Notes: a model not told the origin generated them from the sequence alone. 33,976 bases of DNA from an uncultured Granulosicoccaceae bacterium (GCA_938008205.1 CALLLY010000385.1:1-33976), one strand, 5' to 3'; counted from the first letter of the stretch, positions 14,870 through 25,118 are shown. Translations and numbers: made by a program.

Positions 14870-16669
14870 ATGCAAAATAGCGCTCTAGATACAAACCGTT
14901 TTGACGACACTGATTCGGATCAGGATCAATACTCCACCCTGATCAGCTCGGCGAAGATCATGCTGGTCGACGACGAACCGATCAACACCGATGTACTTCA
15001 GACGTACCTGACTGGCGAAGGATACAGTAACTTTGTATCGACCAGTGATTCATCACAGGCGATCGCAATGATGGAGGCTGAAAAGCCCGACGTCGTGTTG
15101 CTGGATCTTATGATGCCAGAGGTTTCGGGTTTTGACGTACTGCAGGCGATGCGCGGCAATAAACGCCTGCAGCCTATACCGGTGGTCATACTGACATCAT
15201 CGGATGATGCCGACACAAAACTCAGGGCCTTACAACTCGGTGCCATGGACTTTCTGGCAAAACCGGTCGATGCGAGTGAACTTGCATTACGCCTGCGTAA
15301 CACGCTTGCAGCAAAAGCCTATCAACACCAACTGGTTAACTACGATCAATTAACCGGTCTGGCCAAACTGGACGTATTTCTCGACAACACATACGCGGCT
15401 ATCGAAAGTCTTAAAGTCGAAAAAGGTATGGGGGCTGCGATCCATGTTTATCTTGAAAACCTGAAAACAGTCAATAATTCCATGGGACGCGATCTGGGTA
15501 ACCGGTTTATTCAGTTGTATTCCCGCAAACTGGAAAACTGCGTTCGATCCACCAATATTATCAGAGATACTTTCGGTACCGAGATCACCACCAACCTGGC
15601 ACGTACCGGTGGTGACAAATTCTCAATCTTCCTTGGGCATATCGACAATCCTCAACAAGCGGCAGTACTTGCCAGACGGATCATTATCGATACCAGTGAG
15701 CCATTCAACCTGGACGGTCAGCTTATTTTTCCAAGTACCAAGGTCGGCATTGCTATTTTTCCGGACGATGCAACCGATCCGCATAAGCTGCTTAACAATG
15801 CAGAAACAGCGATGTCCTATGCCAAGGATCACGGTGGTGGTGAGAACTACGCATTCTACTCCGGCACTATGAATGAAGAGTCCACTCGCATTCTATCCAT
15901 AGAAAACGGACTGCATAAAGCGATAGAGAACGACGAGCTTAAAGTTACCTACCAGCCAAAAGTTGATCTTATCACCGGTAACATTATCGGTGCAGAAGCA
16001 CTGATCCGCTGGATTAGCCCTGATATAGGATTTGTTTCTCCGGACGAGTTCATTCCAATTTCGGAACGAACCGGTCAGATCATACCTATAGGCGCATGGA
16101 TTCTGGAGCGTGCCTGTACGCAGGCTGCAATATGGCATCAGGAATTCAACATTGATTTCAAACTTGCTGTCAATGTTTCTATCCGCCAAATCCATGATTC
16201 AAGGATGGATCTTACGGTCAAGAAGATTCTGGAAAATACCGGGTTCTCTGCTTCATCATTAACCCTTGAGTTAACAGAGAACATGGTAATGGAAAACGCA
16301 GAATCCAACATTGAACTTTTGCATAACCTGAAATCGCTCGGCGTCAGGTTGTCGATTGATGACTTTGGCACCGGCTATTCATCGCTGAGCTACCTGCAAA
16401 GACTACCTCTCGATGAACTCAAAATTGATCGTTCGTTTATCGAAGAAGTGCAGTCTGAGGAGAATCGTTCACCGATTGTCAGAGCAATGGTTTCTATGGC
16501 GCATGACTTAGGTATGACTGTGGTGGCTGAAGGCATCGAAACCGATGTACAGCTTAATCATATGAAGCTACTGCGATGCGAACTCTACCAGGGTTACTTG
16601 TGCAGCAAGCCTATCGTGGCGAAGGCATTTACCGAACTGCTGCGTAAGACCTACCCTCACTCACAATAA
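14870..16669 (+). CDS. REC-GGDEF-EAL response regulator, likely c-di-GMP phosphodiesterase
   Basis: 599 aa cytoplasmic protein. The N-terminal receiver has the acidic pair in MLVDDEP, phospho-acceptor D79 in LLDLMMPE, and the conserved Lys in FLAKPV. The GGDEF domain is degenerate: the signature at residues 247-251 reads GGDKF, and no RxxD inhibitory site sits at the expected position. The EAL domain is complete: EAL at 376-378, LTEN, DDFGTGYSS, KIDRSF, EGIET and QGYLCSKP. I therefore expect c-di-GMP hydrolysis, perhaps with GTP binding by the GGDEF domain as an allosteric input (known for other GGDEF-EAL proteins; inferred here). A purine-rich RBS (ggaaga) precedes the ATG. It is probably co-transcribed with the kinase upstream, making it a plausible output of that relay. 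Its last 13 bp overlap the convergent lipoprotein gene. Confidence 0.93.
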   Translation: MQNSALDTNRFDDTDSDQDQYSTLISSAKIMLVDDEPINTDVLQTYLTGEGYSNFVSTSDSSQAIAMMEAEKPDVVLLDLMMPEVSGFDVLQAMRGNKRLQPIPVVILTSSDDADTKLRALQLGAMDFLAKPVDASELALRLRNTLAAKAYQHQLVNYDQLTGLAKLDVFLDNTYAAIESLKVEKGMGAAIHVYLENLKTVNNSMGRDLGNRFIQLYSRKLENCVRSTNIIRDTFGTEITTNLARTGGDKFSIFLGHIDNPQQAAVLARRIIIDTSEPFNLDGQLIFPSTKVGIAIFPDDATDPHKLLNNAETAMSYAKDHGGGENYAFYSGTMNEESTRILSIENGLHKAIENDELKVTYQPKVDLITGNIIGAEALIRWISPDIGFVSPDEFIPISERTGQIIPIGAWILERACTQAAIWHQEFNIDFKLAVNVSIRQIHDSRMDLTVKKILENTGFSASSLTLELTENMVMENAESNIELLHNLKSLGVRLSIDDFGTGYSSLSYLQRLPLDELKIDRSFIEEVQSEENRSPIVRAMVSMAHDLGMTVVAEGIETDVQLNHMKLLRCELYQGYLCSKPIVAKAFTELLRKTYPHSQ

Positions 16670-17214
16670 ACCAGCATCGCCAGTTCTGCATCGGTACTAC
16701 CGGCAGGGACAACGACCGAACCACCCCACCAGCATTTACTGTCTTCTAAGGTGGGCTCTGGTTGAATCGTCAGACGATAAGGTTTGCGTTCAAGCGGCAG
16801 GTTAGCGCGCCCCTGAGACTCTGTCACCGCACTCACGGCAGGCTCCCCATAACTGACACTTTCAGCCACAGACTCTTCACAACTGTCTAGCGTCGCTACT
16901 CTTGCATTCAAAGCGTCACAACTGGCACCAATAATTACCGCCCTAATACCATCGATCTGGTAAGTACCCTTGGCTTTTAGCGAACTAATGATCAGCTGCG
17001 GCTCAGCAATAATAGTGCGTTTAGAAATTAATGGCACAAAAGCCACCGAAGTATCTGCAACCAACTGAATATTCACTGTCCGACTATCTATGGATTCTTC
17101 ATGAGCGGCAGACAATCCGGCACCAGCGACAATCTGGGGCGTATTGGACAGACACCCAACCAACCCACCTGCAAGTAAAGTCACTGCGAACACTGTTACA
17201 ACAGAATTATTCAA
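16657..17214 (-). CDS. Small putative lipoprotein of unknown function
   Basis: 185 aa. The N-terminus is a lipoprotein signal peptide: a short polar start, a hydrophobic core (VVTVFAVTLLAGGLVGC) and a lipobox L-V-G-C, with lipidated Cys near residue 21. The mature part is beta-rich by appearance and has four further cysteines (near ASCDAL, DSCEES, SKCWWGG and the C-terminal YCE), which could form two disulfides. I do not recognise a family. Its start overlaps the stop of the upstream calcium-binding protein gene by 4 bp (ATGA), so the two are almost certainly co-translated and may act together at the envelope. Its 3' end overlaps the convergent EAL gene by 13 bp. Confidence 0.8.
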   Translation of the reverse strand: MNNSVVTVFAVTLLAGGLVGCLSNTPQIVAGAGLSAAHEESIDSRTVNIQLVADTSVAFVPLISKRTIIAEPQLIISSLKAKGTYQIDGIRAVIIGASCDALNARVATLDSCEESVAESVSYGEPAVSAVTESQGRANLPLERKPYRLTIQPEPTLEDSKCWWGGSVVVPAGSTDAELAMLVYCE

Positions 17215-19004
17215 TGGATTGATAGCCGACGGATGCGATAAAGCACCATCATAAACAAGGCGACCAAAAACATCGAGCTATCACTTGAATCGGCATTAAG
17301 CGTACAACCCGCACCTTTCACACCGGTAGCCAGTGAGCTATCCGTCGCTTGAAATTGAGGTTCATCGTCCTGCAGCGCAACGCTTGTTAATGCAGGATTA
17401 TCTACAGCGTCGAGATAATCGGGCACACCATCGGAGTCTGTATCAGGCCAGGTTCGTCGTTCCCGTTCAGCCGTATCATCCCAGCCATTGTTATTACTAT
17501 CGTTCAGGGTGTCCACCACACCATTGTTATCGACATCGGTAAAACCCGCTTCAATACGATCAAAAATGCCATCGTTGTCCGAGTCCAGATCAAGATAATC
17601 AGGAACCTCATCAGCGTCTGTATCAATTAACTGGGCATTGCCAATAATCAACGCGGCACCAGGTTTATCCAGCAAGCCGTTAAAATCAGCATCCGGCAAT
17701 CCGGCTTCTATCACATCGGCAAGGCCATCATTATCACTGTCCAGATCATAAAGATTTGGCAGACTGTCTGCGTCCCGATCGTCGATAGACTCAAGATCAT
17801 CTGCTATGCCATCACCATCAGTATCTGTGGGCGTTGAGCTATCGGAACCCGGAGCACTTGTGTTATCCAGTGGATCCGTGTGATAGACAGTCACTTCATC
17901 CTTATCGCTGAAACCATCGCTATCAGTATCCGGCAGTTCAGGGTCTGTACCGATTAACCCCTCCTGTTCATCGGTCAATCCATCACCATCGGAATCTTTA
18001 TCTGCTACGACTGGAATTGCTGGCAGAAGTTGAGCGTTTGGCTGATCAATCGTCCCCGCCGTAAACTGCAGGACACCGTCAGTATCAACCGACAATGTTT
18101 CAAGGTGTGCCGCGTGTGCCACCAGGCCCGCATCGACAGCGTCGTGAATACCATTGTCGTTGCTGTCAACATCACGGTGATCAGGTAAACCATCACTATC
18201 TGAATCCTGTGTTCGCTTCACAGGAGTGTAAAATGCACCGATATCTCCGACGAGTTTATGCCGGAACCCGGCACGAGATCCCACGGAGGTATTCAGGCTT
18301 GCTTCACTTGAATAGCGTATCACCAGATTATCCCGGTCACGCACATGCAATATCACAGAGGCAACTGCCTGTGCCGCAGAAAAACTAATCGTACCGTTTT
18401 CTAATTCACTTACTGTTAACGCAGTTTTATCAGCGGTTGAATAACCCGCGAGCATCGACGACTCAACGAGTAAGGCTTCATTTCGCTCTGCATCCAGATC
18501 CGAAACCATCAGGTTAATATTCAATGGCAGCGTACCTGTCTCGTTGTGCAGTGACCACAACACGGTTGTAACTCCGGGACCCGTGTTTTGTATTTTTACC
18601 AGACCATCATGCTCACCCCAGCTAATCACAGAGGCGGCATCTACGGCACTTCCTCGTAGCCAGGCTTGCCGGGTTTCAGACTCCAACATATAGCTCGCAG
18701 AGTCTCCCGTCTCTGTAATCTGCAAACTACCGTCTGCATAGCTATAATCTGGAACACTGGACAGATCATCCCGCGGCAGGTATCGGTATCCTTCCAGTTC
18801 GTTTAACAATCCGTCGTTGTCCTGATCTTTATCTCGCCAGTCCGCCACGCCGTCACCATCCAGATCTGCCTCAAGTGCGGCCTGTAAAGGAAAAAACGCA
18901 GGCAGTGCCAGACAAAAGATCAACGCTGTAATCGTTTCCACGACAAAGCGATCAGAGTGAGTGACACTTTTGCGGTATGAATTTATCAATGGCTTATTGC
19001 ACAT
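17211..19004 (-). CDS. Exported thrombospondin type 3-like calcium-binding protein with C-terminal sorting-type tail
   Basis: 597 aa. An extended N-terminal signal peptide ends near FPLQA (about residue 43). The mature protein begins with a calcium-loop repeat (DLDGDGVADWRDKDQDNDGL), then a beta-rich non-repeat region (about 85-260), then many DxDxDG-type loops such as DSDSDGLPDHRDVDSNDNG and DTDSDGVPDYLD up to about 545. This is the thrombospondin type 3 / bacterial calcium-binding loop class. The C-terminus has G-C-T-L (Cys near 567), a short spacer, a hydrophobic run (MFLVALFMMVLY) and a basic RIRR end. That layout resembles CTERM sorting signals cut by rhomboid-like or CPBP-like intramembrane proteases; which system applies is inference. 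It forms an operon with the lipoprotein gene downstream. Confidence 0.87.
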   Translation of the reverse strand: MCNKPLINSYRKSVTHSDRFVVETITALIFCLALPAFFPLQAALEADLDGDGVADWRDKDQDNDGLLNELEGYRYLPRDDLSSVPDYSYADGSLQITETGDSASYMLESETRQAWLRGSAVDAASVISWGEHDGLVKIQNTGPGVTTVLWSLHNETGTLPLNINLMVSDLDAERNEALLVESSMLAGYSTADKTALTVSELENGTISFSAAQAVASVILHVRDRDNLVIRYSSEASLNTSVGSRAGFRHKLVGDIGAFYTPVKRTQDSDSDGLPDHRDVDSNDNGIHDAVDAGLVAHAAHLETLSVDTDGVLQFTAGTIDQPNAQLLPAIPVVADKDSDGDGLTDEQEGLIGTDPELPDTDSDGFSDKDEVTVYHTDPLDNTSAPGSDSSTPTDTDGDGIADDLESIDDRDADSLPNLYDLDSDNDGLADVIEAGLPDADFNGLLDKPGAALIIGNAQLIDTDADEVPDYLDLDSDNDGIFDRIEAGFTDVDNNGVVDTLNDSNNNGWDDTAERERRTWPDTDSDGVPDYLDAVDNPALTSVALQDDEPQFQATDSSLATGVKGAGCTLNADSSDSSMFLVALFMMVLYRIRRLSIH

Positions 19005-19032
19005 AGCTGCGATGCACTCAGTCAGTGCTTTC

Positions 19033-19050
19033 TATAAACTGTAGTTTATA
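19033..19050. promoter_or_regulatory. 18-bp near-perfect dyad upstream of the calcium-binding protein gene
   Basis: TATAAACT-GT-AGTTTATA has 8-bp arms around a 2-bp centre, 28 bp upstream of the leftward start at 19004. The size and symmetry fit a dimeric repressor or activator site. No known regulator is assigned. The gap between the divergent genes (19005-19228) holds no gene; besides this dyad I see only the stem-loop at 19107-19124. Confidence 0.4.
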
Positions 19051-19106
19051 CAGCGCAACCCGAATGCCAGAGTGGCGACTTTTTATTGACACGCAACACT
19101 GATAAC

Positions 19107-19124
19107 AATGCTCTATCGAGCATT
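19107..19124. other. Small stem-loop in the divergent intergenic region
   Basis: AATGCTC-TATC-GAGCATT makes a 7-bp stem with a 4-nt loop, followed by only two more T residues on the plus strand. It lies between two divergent genes, where a terminator is not expected, so it may be a leader structure or chance. Confidence 0.25.
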
Positions 19125-19228
19125 TTCGGCAGTTTTTTGTTAACCAGCGGTACAAAGACGTACATATGGCGATGGTTAATCAGGCAAATCGACGTGGCAA
19201 AAATTGACAACATCACACGGACAAACAA

Positions 19229-20077
19229 ATGAGCTTCACAACCCCGGTAGAAATTAAACTATCGGACCTGACCATCCGGGGAATAAGATCTTCTGCCCCA
19301 CACGAAACAAAAGTGTTATGCCTCCACGGCTGGCTAGACAACGCTAACAGCTTTTATTCGCTGGGTCCGTTGCTTGATTCCTGCGATGTTGTGGCTGTTG
19401 ATCTACCGGGGCACGGCAAATCCGATCATTTTAAAAACAGCGTTCCGTATACGGTTGCCAGCAGCATGCATTATGTATTACAGGCAGCAGAAAAACTGGG
19501 ATGGGATAAATATCATATTGTCGGGCACTCGCTTGGTGGTTGTATTGCACCCATGTGCTCTGTTGCTGCTCCAAGTAACATACTAAGCCTGACGCTGATA
19601 GATGCACTGGGACCGATTGCCGAGCTGGAATCAGACCTGCCAGGCCGGTTATACCGGTTTCATCGCGAAATAACGCTGCCCGCGAATAGCAGAAGATTCA
19701 ATACGATTGACGAGGCTGTGGCCGTTAGAATGAAAGCCGTGACAATGACGGAACCTGCAGCAAGATTGATCGTTGAACGACAACTAACCACTGACAGTAA
19801 CGAGTTACGGTGGGGGTTTGATAACAAACTCCGCGCATCCTCCCCGAGCTATTTTACTGAAGGCCAGGTACAGGCGATACTCACAAATATATCGTGTCCG
19901 GTATTGTGTTTGATCGCAGAACAAGGCTATTTAGTAAAACACCAACATCTGCAACAACGGGCGGCCTGTATAAAACAACTTGAACAACAATACCTGCCCG
20001 GCAATCATCATTTACATATGGACAATGCCGAGCCTGTTGCCGCGGCAATAAATAAGTTTTTGTCGCGGGTTATTTAA
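19229..20077 (+). CDS. Alpha/beta-fold hydrolase
   Basis: 282 aa, the usual length for single-domain cytosolic alpha/beta hydrolases; no signal peptide. Motifs in order: LCLHGWLDNANSF (oxyanion HG), VDLPGHGKS, and the nucleophile elbow GHSLGG with Ser about residue 101. The catalytic His is probably in GNHHLHMD near 260-263, a form seen in SERHL/MhpC-like hydrolases. The acid residue is not obvious: the region before LIAEQGYLVK, where an Asp or Glu is expected, offers E only. Substrate unknown. The gene stands alone, divergent from the calcium-binding protein gene and convergent with hexR (12 bp between the stops). Confidence 0.88.
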   Translation: MSFTTPVEIKLSDLTIRGIRSSAPHETKVLCLHGWLDNANSFYSLGPLLDSCDVVAVDLPGHGKSDHFKNSVPYTVASSMHYVLQAAEKLGWDKYHIVGHSLGGCIAPMCSVAAPSNILSLTLIDALGPIAELESDLPGRLYRFHREITLPANSRRFNTIDEAVAVRMKAVTMTEPAARLIVERQLTTDSNELRWGFDNKLRASSPSYFTEGQVQAILTNISCPVLCLIAEQGYLVKHQHLQQRAACIKQLEQQYLPGNHHLHMDNAEPVAAAINKFLSRVI

Positions 20078-20089
20078 GACACCGGGGTG

Positions 20090-20923
20090 CTATTCAACAA
20101 ACTTGTCAGCTATTGCAGCGGTTGCCCGCACCAGCTGATCAATCATTTCATCACCTCCGCGCAGAGCAATGCCAACTGCCAGAATATCCAGCACCATCAT
20201 CTGTGCAAGCCGCGATTTCAATGGTGAAAACATATCACTGTCCTCGGCGACATCGACATTCAGATTTATGTTCGACAGCAACGCCAGGGGAGAGCCGGTT
20301 CGAGTCACAGAGACTACAGGAGCACCTGTCTGGCGCGCCAGACCTACCGCTTCAAGCACGTCTTTGTTTTTGCCGGTATAGGAAATCACCACAGCCAGAG
20401 AAGCACTGTCCAGCAACGAAGCTGCCGCTTTTTGCACGTGTGGATCAACGTACGCAATTGCCGGCTTTCCCAGACGGAAAAATTTCAGTTGCGCATCTTC
20501 TGCTACCAGCCCCGAGCCACCCGACCCATAGAACTCGACCCGCTCACACTGACAAAACAGCTCAATAGCTGCATCAACAGCCTGATGATCCAGCTGGTTA
20601 CGGATATGCTGCATAGACGCAATCGCGGAGTCTATTAACTTATCTGACAATTCGCGACTGGAATCTGATGCCGCAACATCACGGAAAAAGAACTTATCCT
20701 GGCTGGCAATAGATCTGGCAAGTCGAAGTTTAAAATCGTGATATCCATCGCAGCCAATCGCACGGCAAAAACGAACAACGGTGGGCTCGCTTACTTGTGC
20801 CATACGTGCCAGATGTTGGATAGAAGCCTCGACAATCTGATCCGGATTTTCCAGCACCTGATTAGCAACCTTGCGCTCGGAACGACTTAATGTGCCTTCG
20901 GAAGACTTTATTTTATCTAGCAT
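20090..20923 (-). CDS. hexR: HexR-type RpiR-family regulator of central sugar catabolism
   Basis: 277 aa, normal for HexR. The N-terminal RpiR helix-turn-helix (about 1-80) includes LSRSERKVANQVL and SEPTVVRFCRAIG. A C-terminal SIS sugar-phosphate-binding domain (about 125-255) includes VEFYGSGGSGLVAEDAQ and VVISYTGKNKDVLEA. HexR proteins bind KDPG and control zwf, edd and eda in gammaproteobacteria (established for the family). Here the gene lies 48 bp downstream of zwf on the same strand, so it is probably co-transcribed, and three HexR-like operators sit in the zwf-edd intergenic region. This predicts autoregulation through the zwf promoter. The HexR assignment over other RpiR members rests on the neighbours and the N-terminal match. 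Confidence 0.92.
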   Translation of the reverse strand: MLDKIKSSEGTLSRSERKVANQVLENPDQIVEASIQHLARMAQVSEPTVVRFCRAIGCDGYHDFKLRLARSIASQDKFFFRDVAASDSSRELSDKLIDSAIASMQHIRNQLDHQAVDAAIELFCQCERVEFYGSGGSGLVAEDAQLKFFRLGKPAIAYVDPHVQKAAASLLDSASLAVVISYTGKNKDVLEAVGLARQTGAPVVSVTRTGSPLALLSNINLNVDVAEDSDMFSPLKSRLAQMMVLDILAVGIALRGGDEMIDQLVRATAAIADKFVE

Positions 20924-20971
20924 TGAAGCATCGATCTGCGCGCATTAACCGAAACACAACTGATAGCAACC

Positions 20972-22441
<1,470 letters not shown>

Positions 22442-22487
22442 TTACCTTTTCCGTTAGTACTGAAGTTGTCACTAGAGTTGATGGTTA

Positions 22488-22502
22488 CGAAATAATACTA
22501 CA
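22488..22502. promoter_or_regulatory. HexR-like operator, imperfect (zwf-proximal)
   Basis: CGAAATAATACTACA matches the HexR pattern TGTARTWWWAYTACA (recalled from the family literature) at 13 of 15 positions. It lies 46 bp upstream of the zwf start. One arm is perfect (TACA), the other degenerate. Confidence 0.5.
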
Positions 22503-22509
22503 TTTTTTT

Positions 22510-22524
22510 CGTAGTTTTACTACA
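22510..22524. promoter_or_regulatory. HexR-like operator, strong (zwf side)
   Basis: CGTAGTTTTACTACA matches TGTARTWWWAYTACA at 14 of 15 positions, differing only at the first base, with clean GTAGT / ACTAC dyad arms. Its centre is 22 bp from the centre of the imperfect site at 22488, about two helical turns, so side-by-side binding by HexR is plausible. Confidence 0.75.
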
Positions 22525-22599
22525 GGAAATATTTGTTCTATTACCGCTACAAATGAGTATTTTTTGACGAGTTTCTGAATTTTTCCTCATAAAAAACAC

Positions 22600-22627
22600 T
22601 TGCCTGGCGATATTTTTGTAGTAATAT
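22600..22627 (+). promoter_or_regulatory. Candidate edd-eda sigma70 promoter
   Basis: TTGCCT at 22600-22605 and TAATAT at 22622-22627 are separated by 16 bp. Both hexamers are weak matches, but the -10 lies inside the consensus HexR site, as expected for a repressed promoter. With this promoter the leader to the ATG at 22664 would be about 30 nt. Confidence 0.35.
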
Positions 22628-22631
22628 TACA
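22617..22631. promoter_or_regulatory. HexR-like operator, full consensus match (edd side)
   Basis: TGTAGTAATATTACA fits all 15 positions of TGTARTWWWAYTACA. It is 32 bp upstream of the preferred edd ATG and overlaps the best -10 candidate, which predicts repression of edd-eda when HexR is bound and relief by KDPG (family knowledge plus inference). Confidence 0.82.
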
Positions 22632-22663
22632 GTATCAGCCATGGCTTGAGTTCATCGCGCCTG

Positions 22664-24493
22664 ATGACGCACATTAATCCTGTTGTACGCGAGGTCACTG
22701 ACCGCATTCTCGAAAGAAGCGATCGGTCCCGTTCCAGCTACCTGGCCAGAGTACAACAGTCCAGAAAGAATCAGCCGCGCCGCAATCGGCTCTCCTGCAC
22801 GAATTTTGCCCATGCGGTCGCGGCTGCTTCTCCTAACGAAAAGCTGGTGCTACACGAAGAACGCACGCCCACGTTAGGCATCATCTCCGCCTACAACGAG
22901 ATGCTTTCGGCTCACCAGCCTTTTAATCGCTTCCCCGACATCATCAAGCAGGCCGCCATTGAATCAGGTGGCAGCGCACTGTTCGCGGGCGGCGTACCAG
23001 CAATGTGCGACGGTGTGACCCAGGGTCGCGCAGGGATGGAACTTTCACTGTTCAGCCGTGACGTAATCGCCCAGGCTACCGCCGTTGCTTTGTCTCACGA
23101 TGTTTTCGATGCCGCTATCTGCCTGGGCACCTGCGACAAAATCGTTCCGGGCATTCTTATGGGCGCGCTGGAGTTTGGACACTTGCCGGTTCTGTTCGCA
23201 CCCGCCGGCCCAATGACCTCCGGGCTTCCCAATTCAGAAAAAGCGCTGGCCCGGCAGCAGTTTGCACAGGGCAAAATCGACCGCAAAACACTGCTGAAAA
23301 CCGAATGCCAGTCGTATCATGGTCCCGGCACCTGCACTTTCTATGGCACCGCCAACAGCAACCAGATGCTTATGGAAATGCTGGGGTTGCATCTGCCCGG
23401 CAGTGCGTTTATCAACCCCGGCCACGAAATTCGAGATGCGCTGACCAAAGCGGCTACCGCTCGCAGCTTTGAAATCACTTCACTGGGCAAAGAGTATATA
23501 CCGCTTGCCGAAGTGGTCTCTCCCGAAGCAATGGTCAATGCCATCGCAGGACTGCTGGCCACTGGCGGCTCTACTAATCACACCATGCATCTGATCGCCA
23601 TTGCGCGATGCGCCGGAATTATCATCGACTGGACCGACTTCAATGATCTTTCCAATGTAATACCGACAATAACCAAGGTGTATCCAAACGGTTCTGCCGA
23701 CGTCAATCAGTTTCATGCGGCAGGTGGCATGGGTGTGGTTATCGGCCAGCTGCTTAACGCAGGTTTGTTGCATAACAATGTGATGACCATACTCGGCGAA
23801 GGTATGGAACACTATCTACAACAACCGTATATTAAAGATGGTGAAGTACACTGGCAGCCCACAGATACTGACAGCGCTGATGAATCTATAATTGGCAGCG
23901 TTAAAAAGCCTTTCGACCGCACCGGCGGTATCAATCTTCTGAGCGGCAACCTTGGACGTGCAGTGATCAAAACCTCCGCTGTTGCACAAGCGCATCGTGT
24001 AATCAGTGCACCAGCCAAAGTATTTACCAGTCAAAGCGCGTTTTTACAGGCTTTTGAAGACAATGAACTCAACCAGGATTTCGTTGCAGTACTAATGAAT
24101 CAGGGCCCTCGCGCCAATGGCATGCCAGAATTGCACAAGCTCACCCCGGCACTGGGCGTGTTACAAGACGCCGGGTATAAAGTGGCACTGGTCACCGACG
24201 GCCGCATGTCCGGAGCATCAGGTAAAGTACCGGCAGCTATTCATGTCAGTCCCGAATGCGTAGACGGCGGCCCGCTGGCAAAAGTACGTGATGGCGATAT
24301 GATCGTGCTCGATGCCAACAGCGGAGCACTCAACGTCACTAACGGCAACGATGAATGGCTGCAAAGAGACAGCATCGCGATGACGGAGCCTGGCCAACTC
24401 GACTGTGGCAGAAACCTGTTCAGCAATATGCGCGCAACAGTAAGCACCGCTGAAACCGGTGCGCTTTCACTATTCAACCCGGACCCACTATGA
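22664..24493 (+). CDS. edd: Phosphogluconate dehydratase
   Basis: 609 aa from the preferred ATG at 22664. The ORF track's TTG at 22646 would add MSSSRL, whereas family members begin close to the [11 protein letters not shown] segment, so I chose the ATG. It converts 6-phosphogluconate to KDPG (Entner-Doudoroff pathway) with an iron-sulfur cluster. IlvD/Edd family signatures: [69 protein letters not shown] and [19 protein letters not shown]; the expected cluster cysteines sit in the CDG, GTCDK and GTCTF motifs. It overlaps eda by 4 bp (ATGA), so the two are translationally coupled. A full-consensus HexR site lies just upstream. No strong RBS is visible. Confidence 0.96.
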   Translation: MTHINPVVREVTDRILERSDRSRSSYLARVQQSRKNQPRRNRLSCTNFAHAVAAASPNEKLVLHEERTPTLGIISAYNEMLSAHQPFNRFPDIIKQAAIESGGSALFAGGVPAMCDGVTQGRAGMELSLFSRDVIAQATAVALSHDVFDAAICLGTCDKIVPGILMGALEFGHLPVLFAPAGPMTSGLPNSEKALARQQFAQGKIDRKTLLKTECQSYHGPGTCTFYGTANSNQMLMEMLGLHLPGSAFINPGHEIRDALTKAATARSFEITSLGKEYIPLAEVVSPEAMVNAIAGLLATGGSTNHTMHLIAIARCAGIIIDWTDFNDLSNVIPTITKVYPNGSADVNQFHAAGGMGVVIGQLLNAGLLHNNVMTILGEGMEHYLQQPYIKDGEVHWQPTDTDSADESIIGSVKKPFDRTGGINLLSGNLGRAVIKTSAVAQAHRVISAPAKVFTSQSAFLQAFEDNELNQDFVAVLMNQGPRANGMPELHKLTPALGVLQDAGYKVALVTDGRMSGASGKVPAAIHVSPECVDGGPLAKVRDGDMIVLDANSGALNVTNGNDEWLQRDSIAMTEPGQLDCGRNLFSNMRATVSTAETGALSLFNPDPL

Positions 24494-25110
24494 ATACACG
24501 TGAAATTCTGGGTATCGCCCCGGTGATTCCCGTTCTTGTAATAGAGAACCCGGATACTGCCGTAGCACTTGGCAAAGCATTGGTAAGCGGGGGACTTAAA
24601 GTTCTGGAAATCACCCTGCGAACACCAGCAGCATTCGACGCCATAGACGCCATAAAAAACTCGGTTGATGGCGCTATCGTTGGCGCAGGTACGGTAAATA
24701 CGCCTGAGCAACTCGAACTATGCGCAAAACACGGCGTAGACTTTATGGTGAGTCCAGGCTTTCACTTACCGTTGGTACGGGCCGCGGCCGACAAAAATAT
24801 TCCCTACCTGCCAGGCATCGCGACTGCCAGTGAGGCACTGGCAGCAATCAATGAAGGGGTTACCACCTTAAAGTTTTTTCCGGCAGAACAAAACGGCGGA
24901 GTCTCAATGCTCAAAGCACTGGGCGGACCTTACGGTGACCTGTTTTTTTGCCCAACGGGCGGTATCAATGCAGGTAATTACCTGAACTACCTGGCGCTGG
25001 GTAATGTGCTGTGTGTGGGTGGTTCCTGGGTAGCACCACAAGAATTAATCGAAATGCAGGACTGGCAGGCAATCCAGGCGCTCGCCAAATCCGTTGCGAT
25101 TACTCACTAG
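24490..25110 (+). CDS. eda: KDPG aldolase (2-keto-3-deoxy-6-phosphogluconate aldolase)
   Basis: 206 aa, typical for Eda. It cleaves KDPG to pyruvate and glyceraldehyde 3-phosphate. Active-site features: E40 and R44 in [33 protein letters not shown], and the Schiff-base lysine K128 in TLKFFPAE, followed by [16 protein letters not shown] for phosphate binding. It is coupled to edd by a 4-bp ATGA overlap and ends 8 bp before the stop of a convergent small ORF. No clear terminator hairpin was seen after it. Confidence 0.97.
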   Translation: MNTREILGIAPVIPVLVIENPDTAVALGKALVSGGLKVLEITLRTPAAFDAIDAIKNSVDGAIVGAGTVNTPEQLELCAKHGVDFMVSPGFHLPLVRAAADKNIPYLPGIATASEALAAINEGVTTLKFFPAEQNGGVSMLKALGGPYGDLFFCPTGGINAGNYLNYLALGNVLCVGGSWVAPQELIEMQDWQAIQALAKSVAITH

Positions 25111-25118
25111 CCTGGATA

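Noticed and set aside
19107-19124. Stem-loop considered as a rho-independent terminator
   Set aside because: It lies between divergent gene starts, has an AT-rich stem and lacks a proper T tract.
22646-22663. TTG start for edd given by the ORF track
   Set aside because: The ATG at 22664 matches the family's N-terminus better and no RBS favours the TTG.
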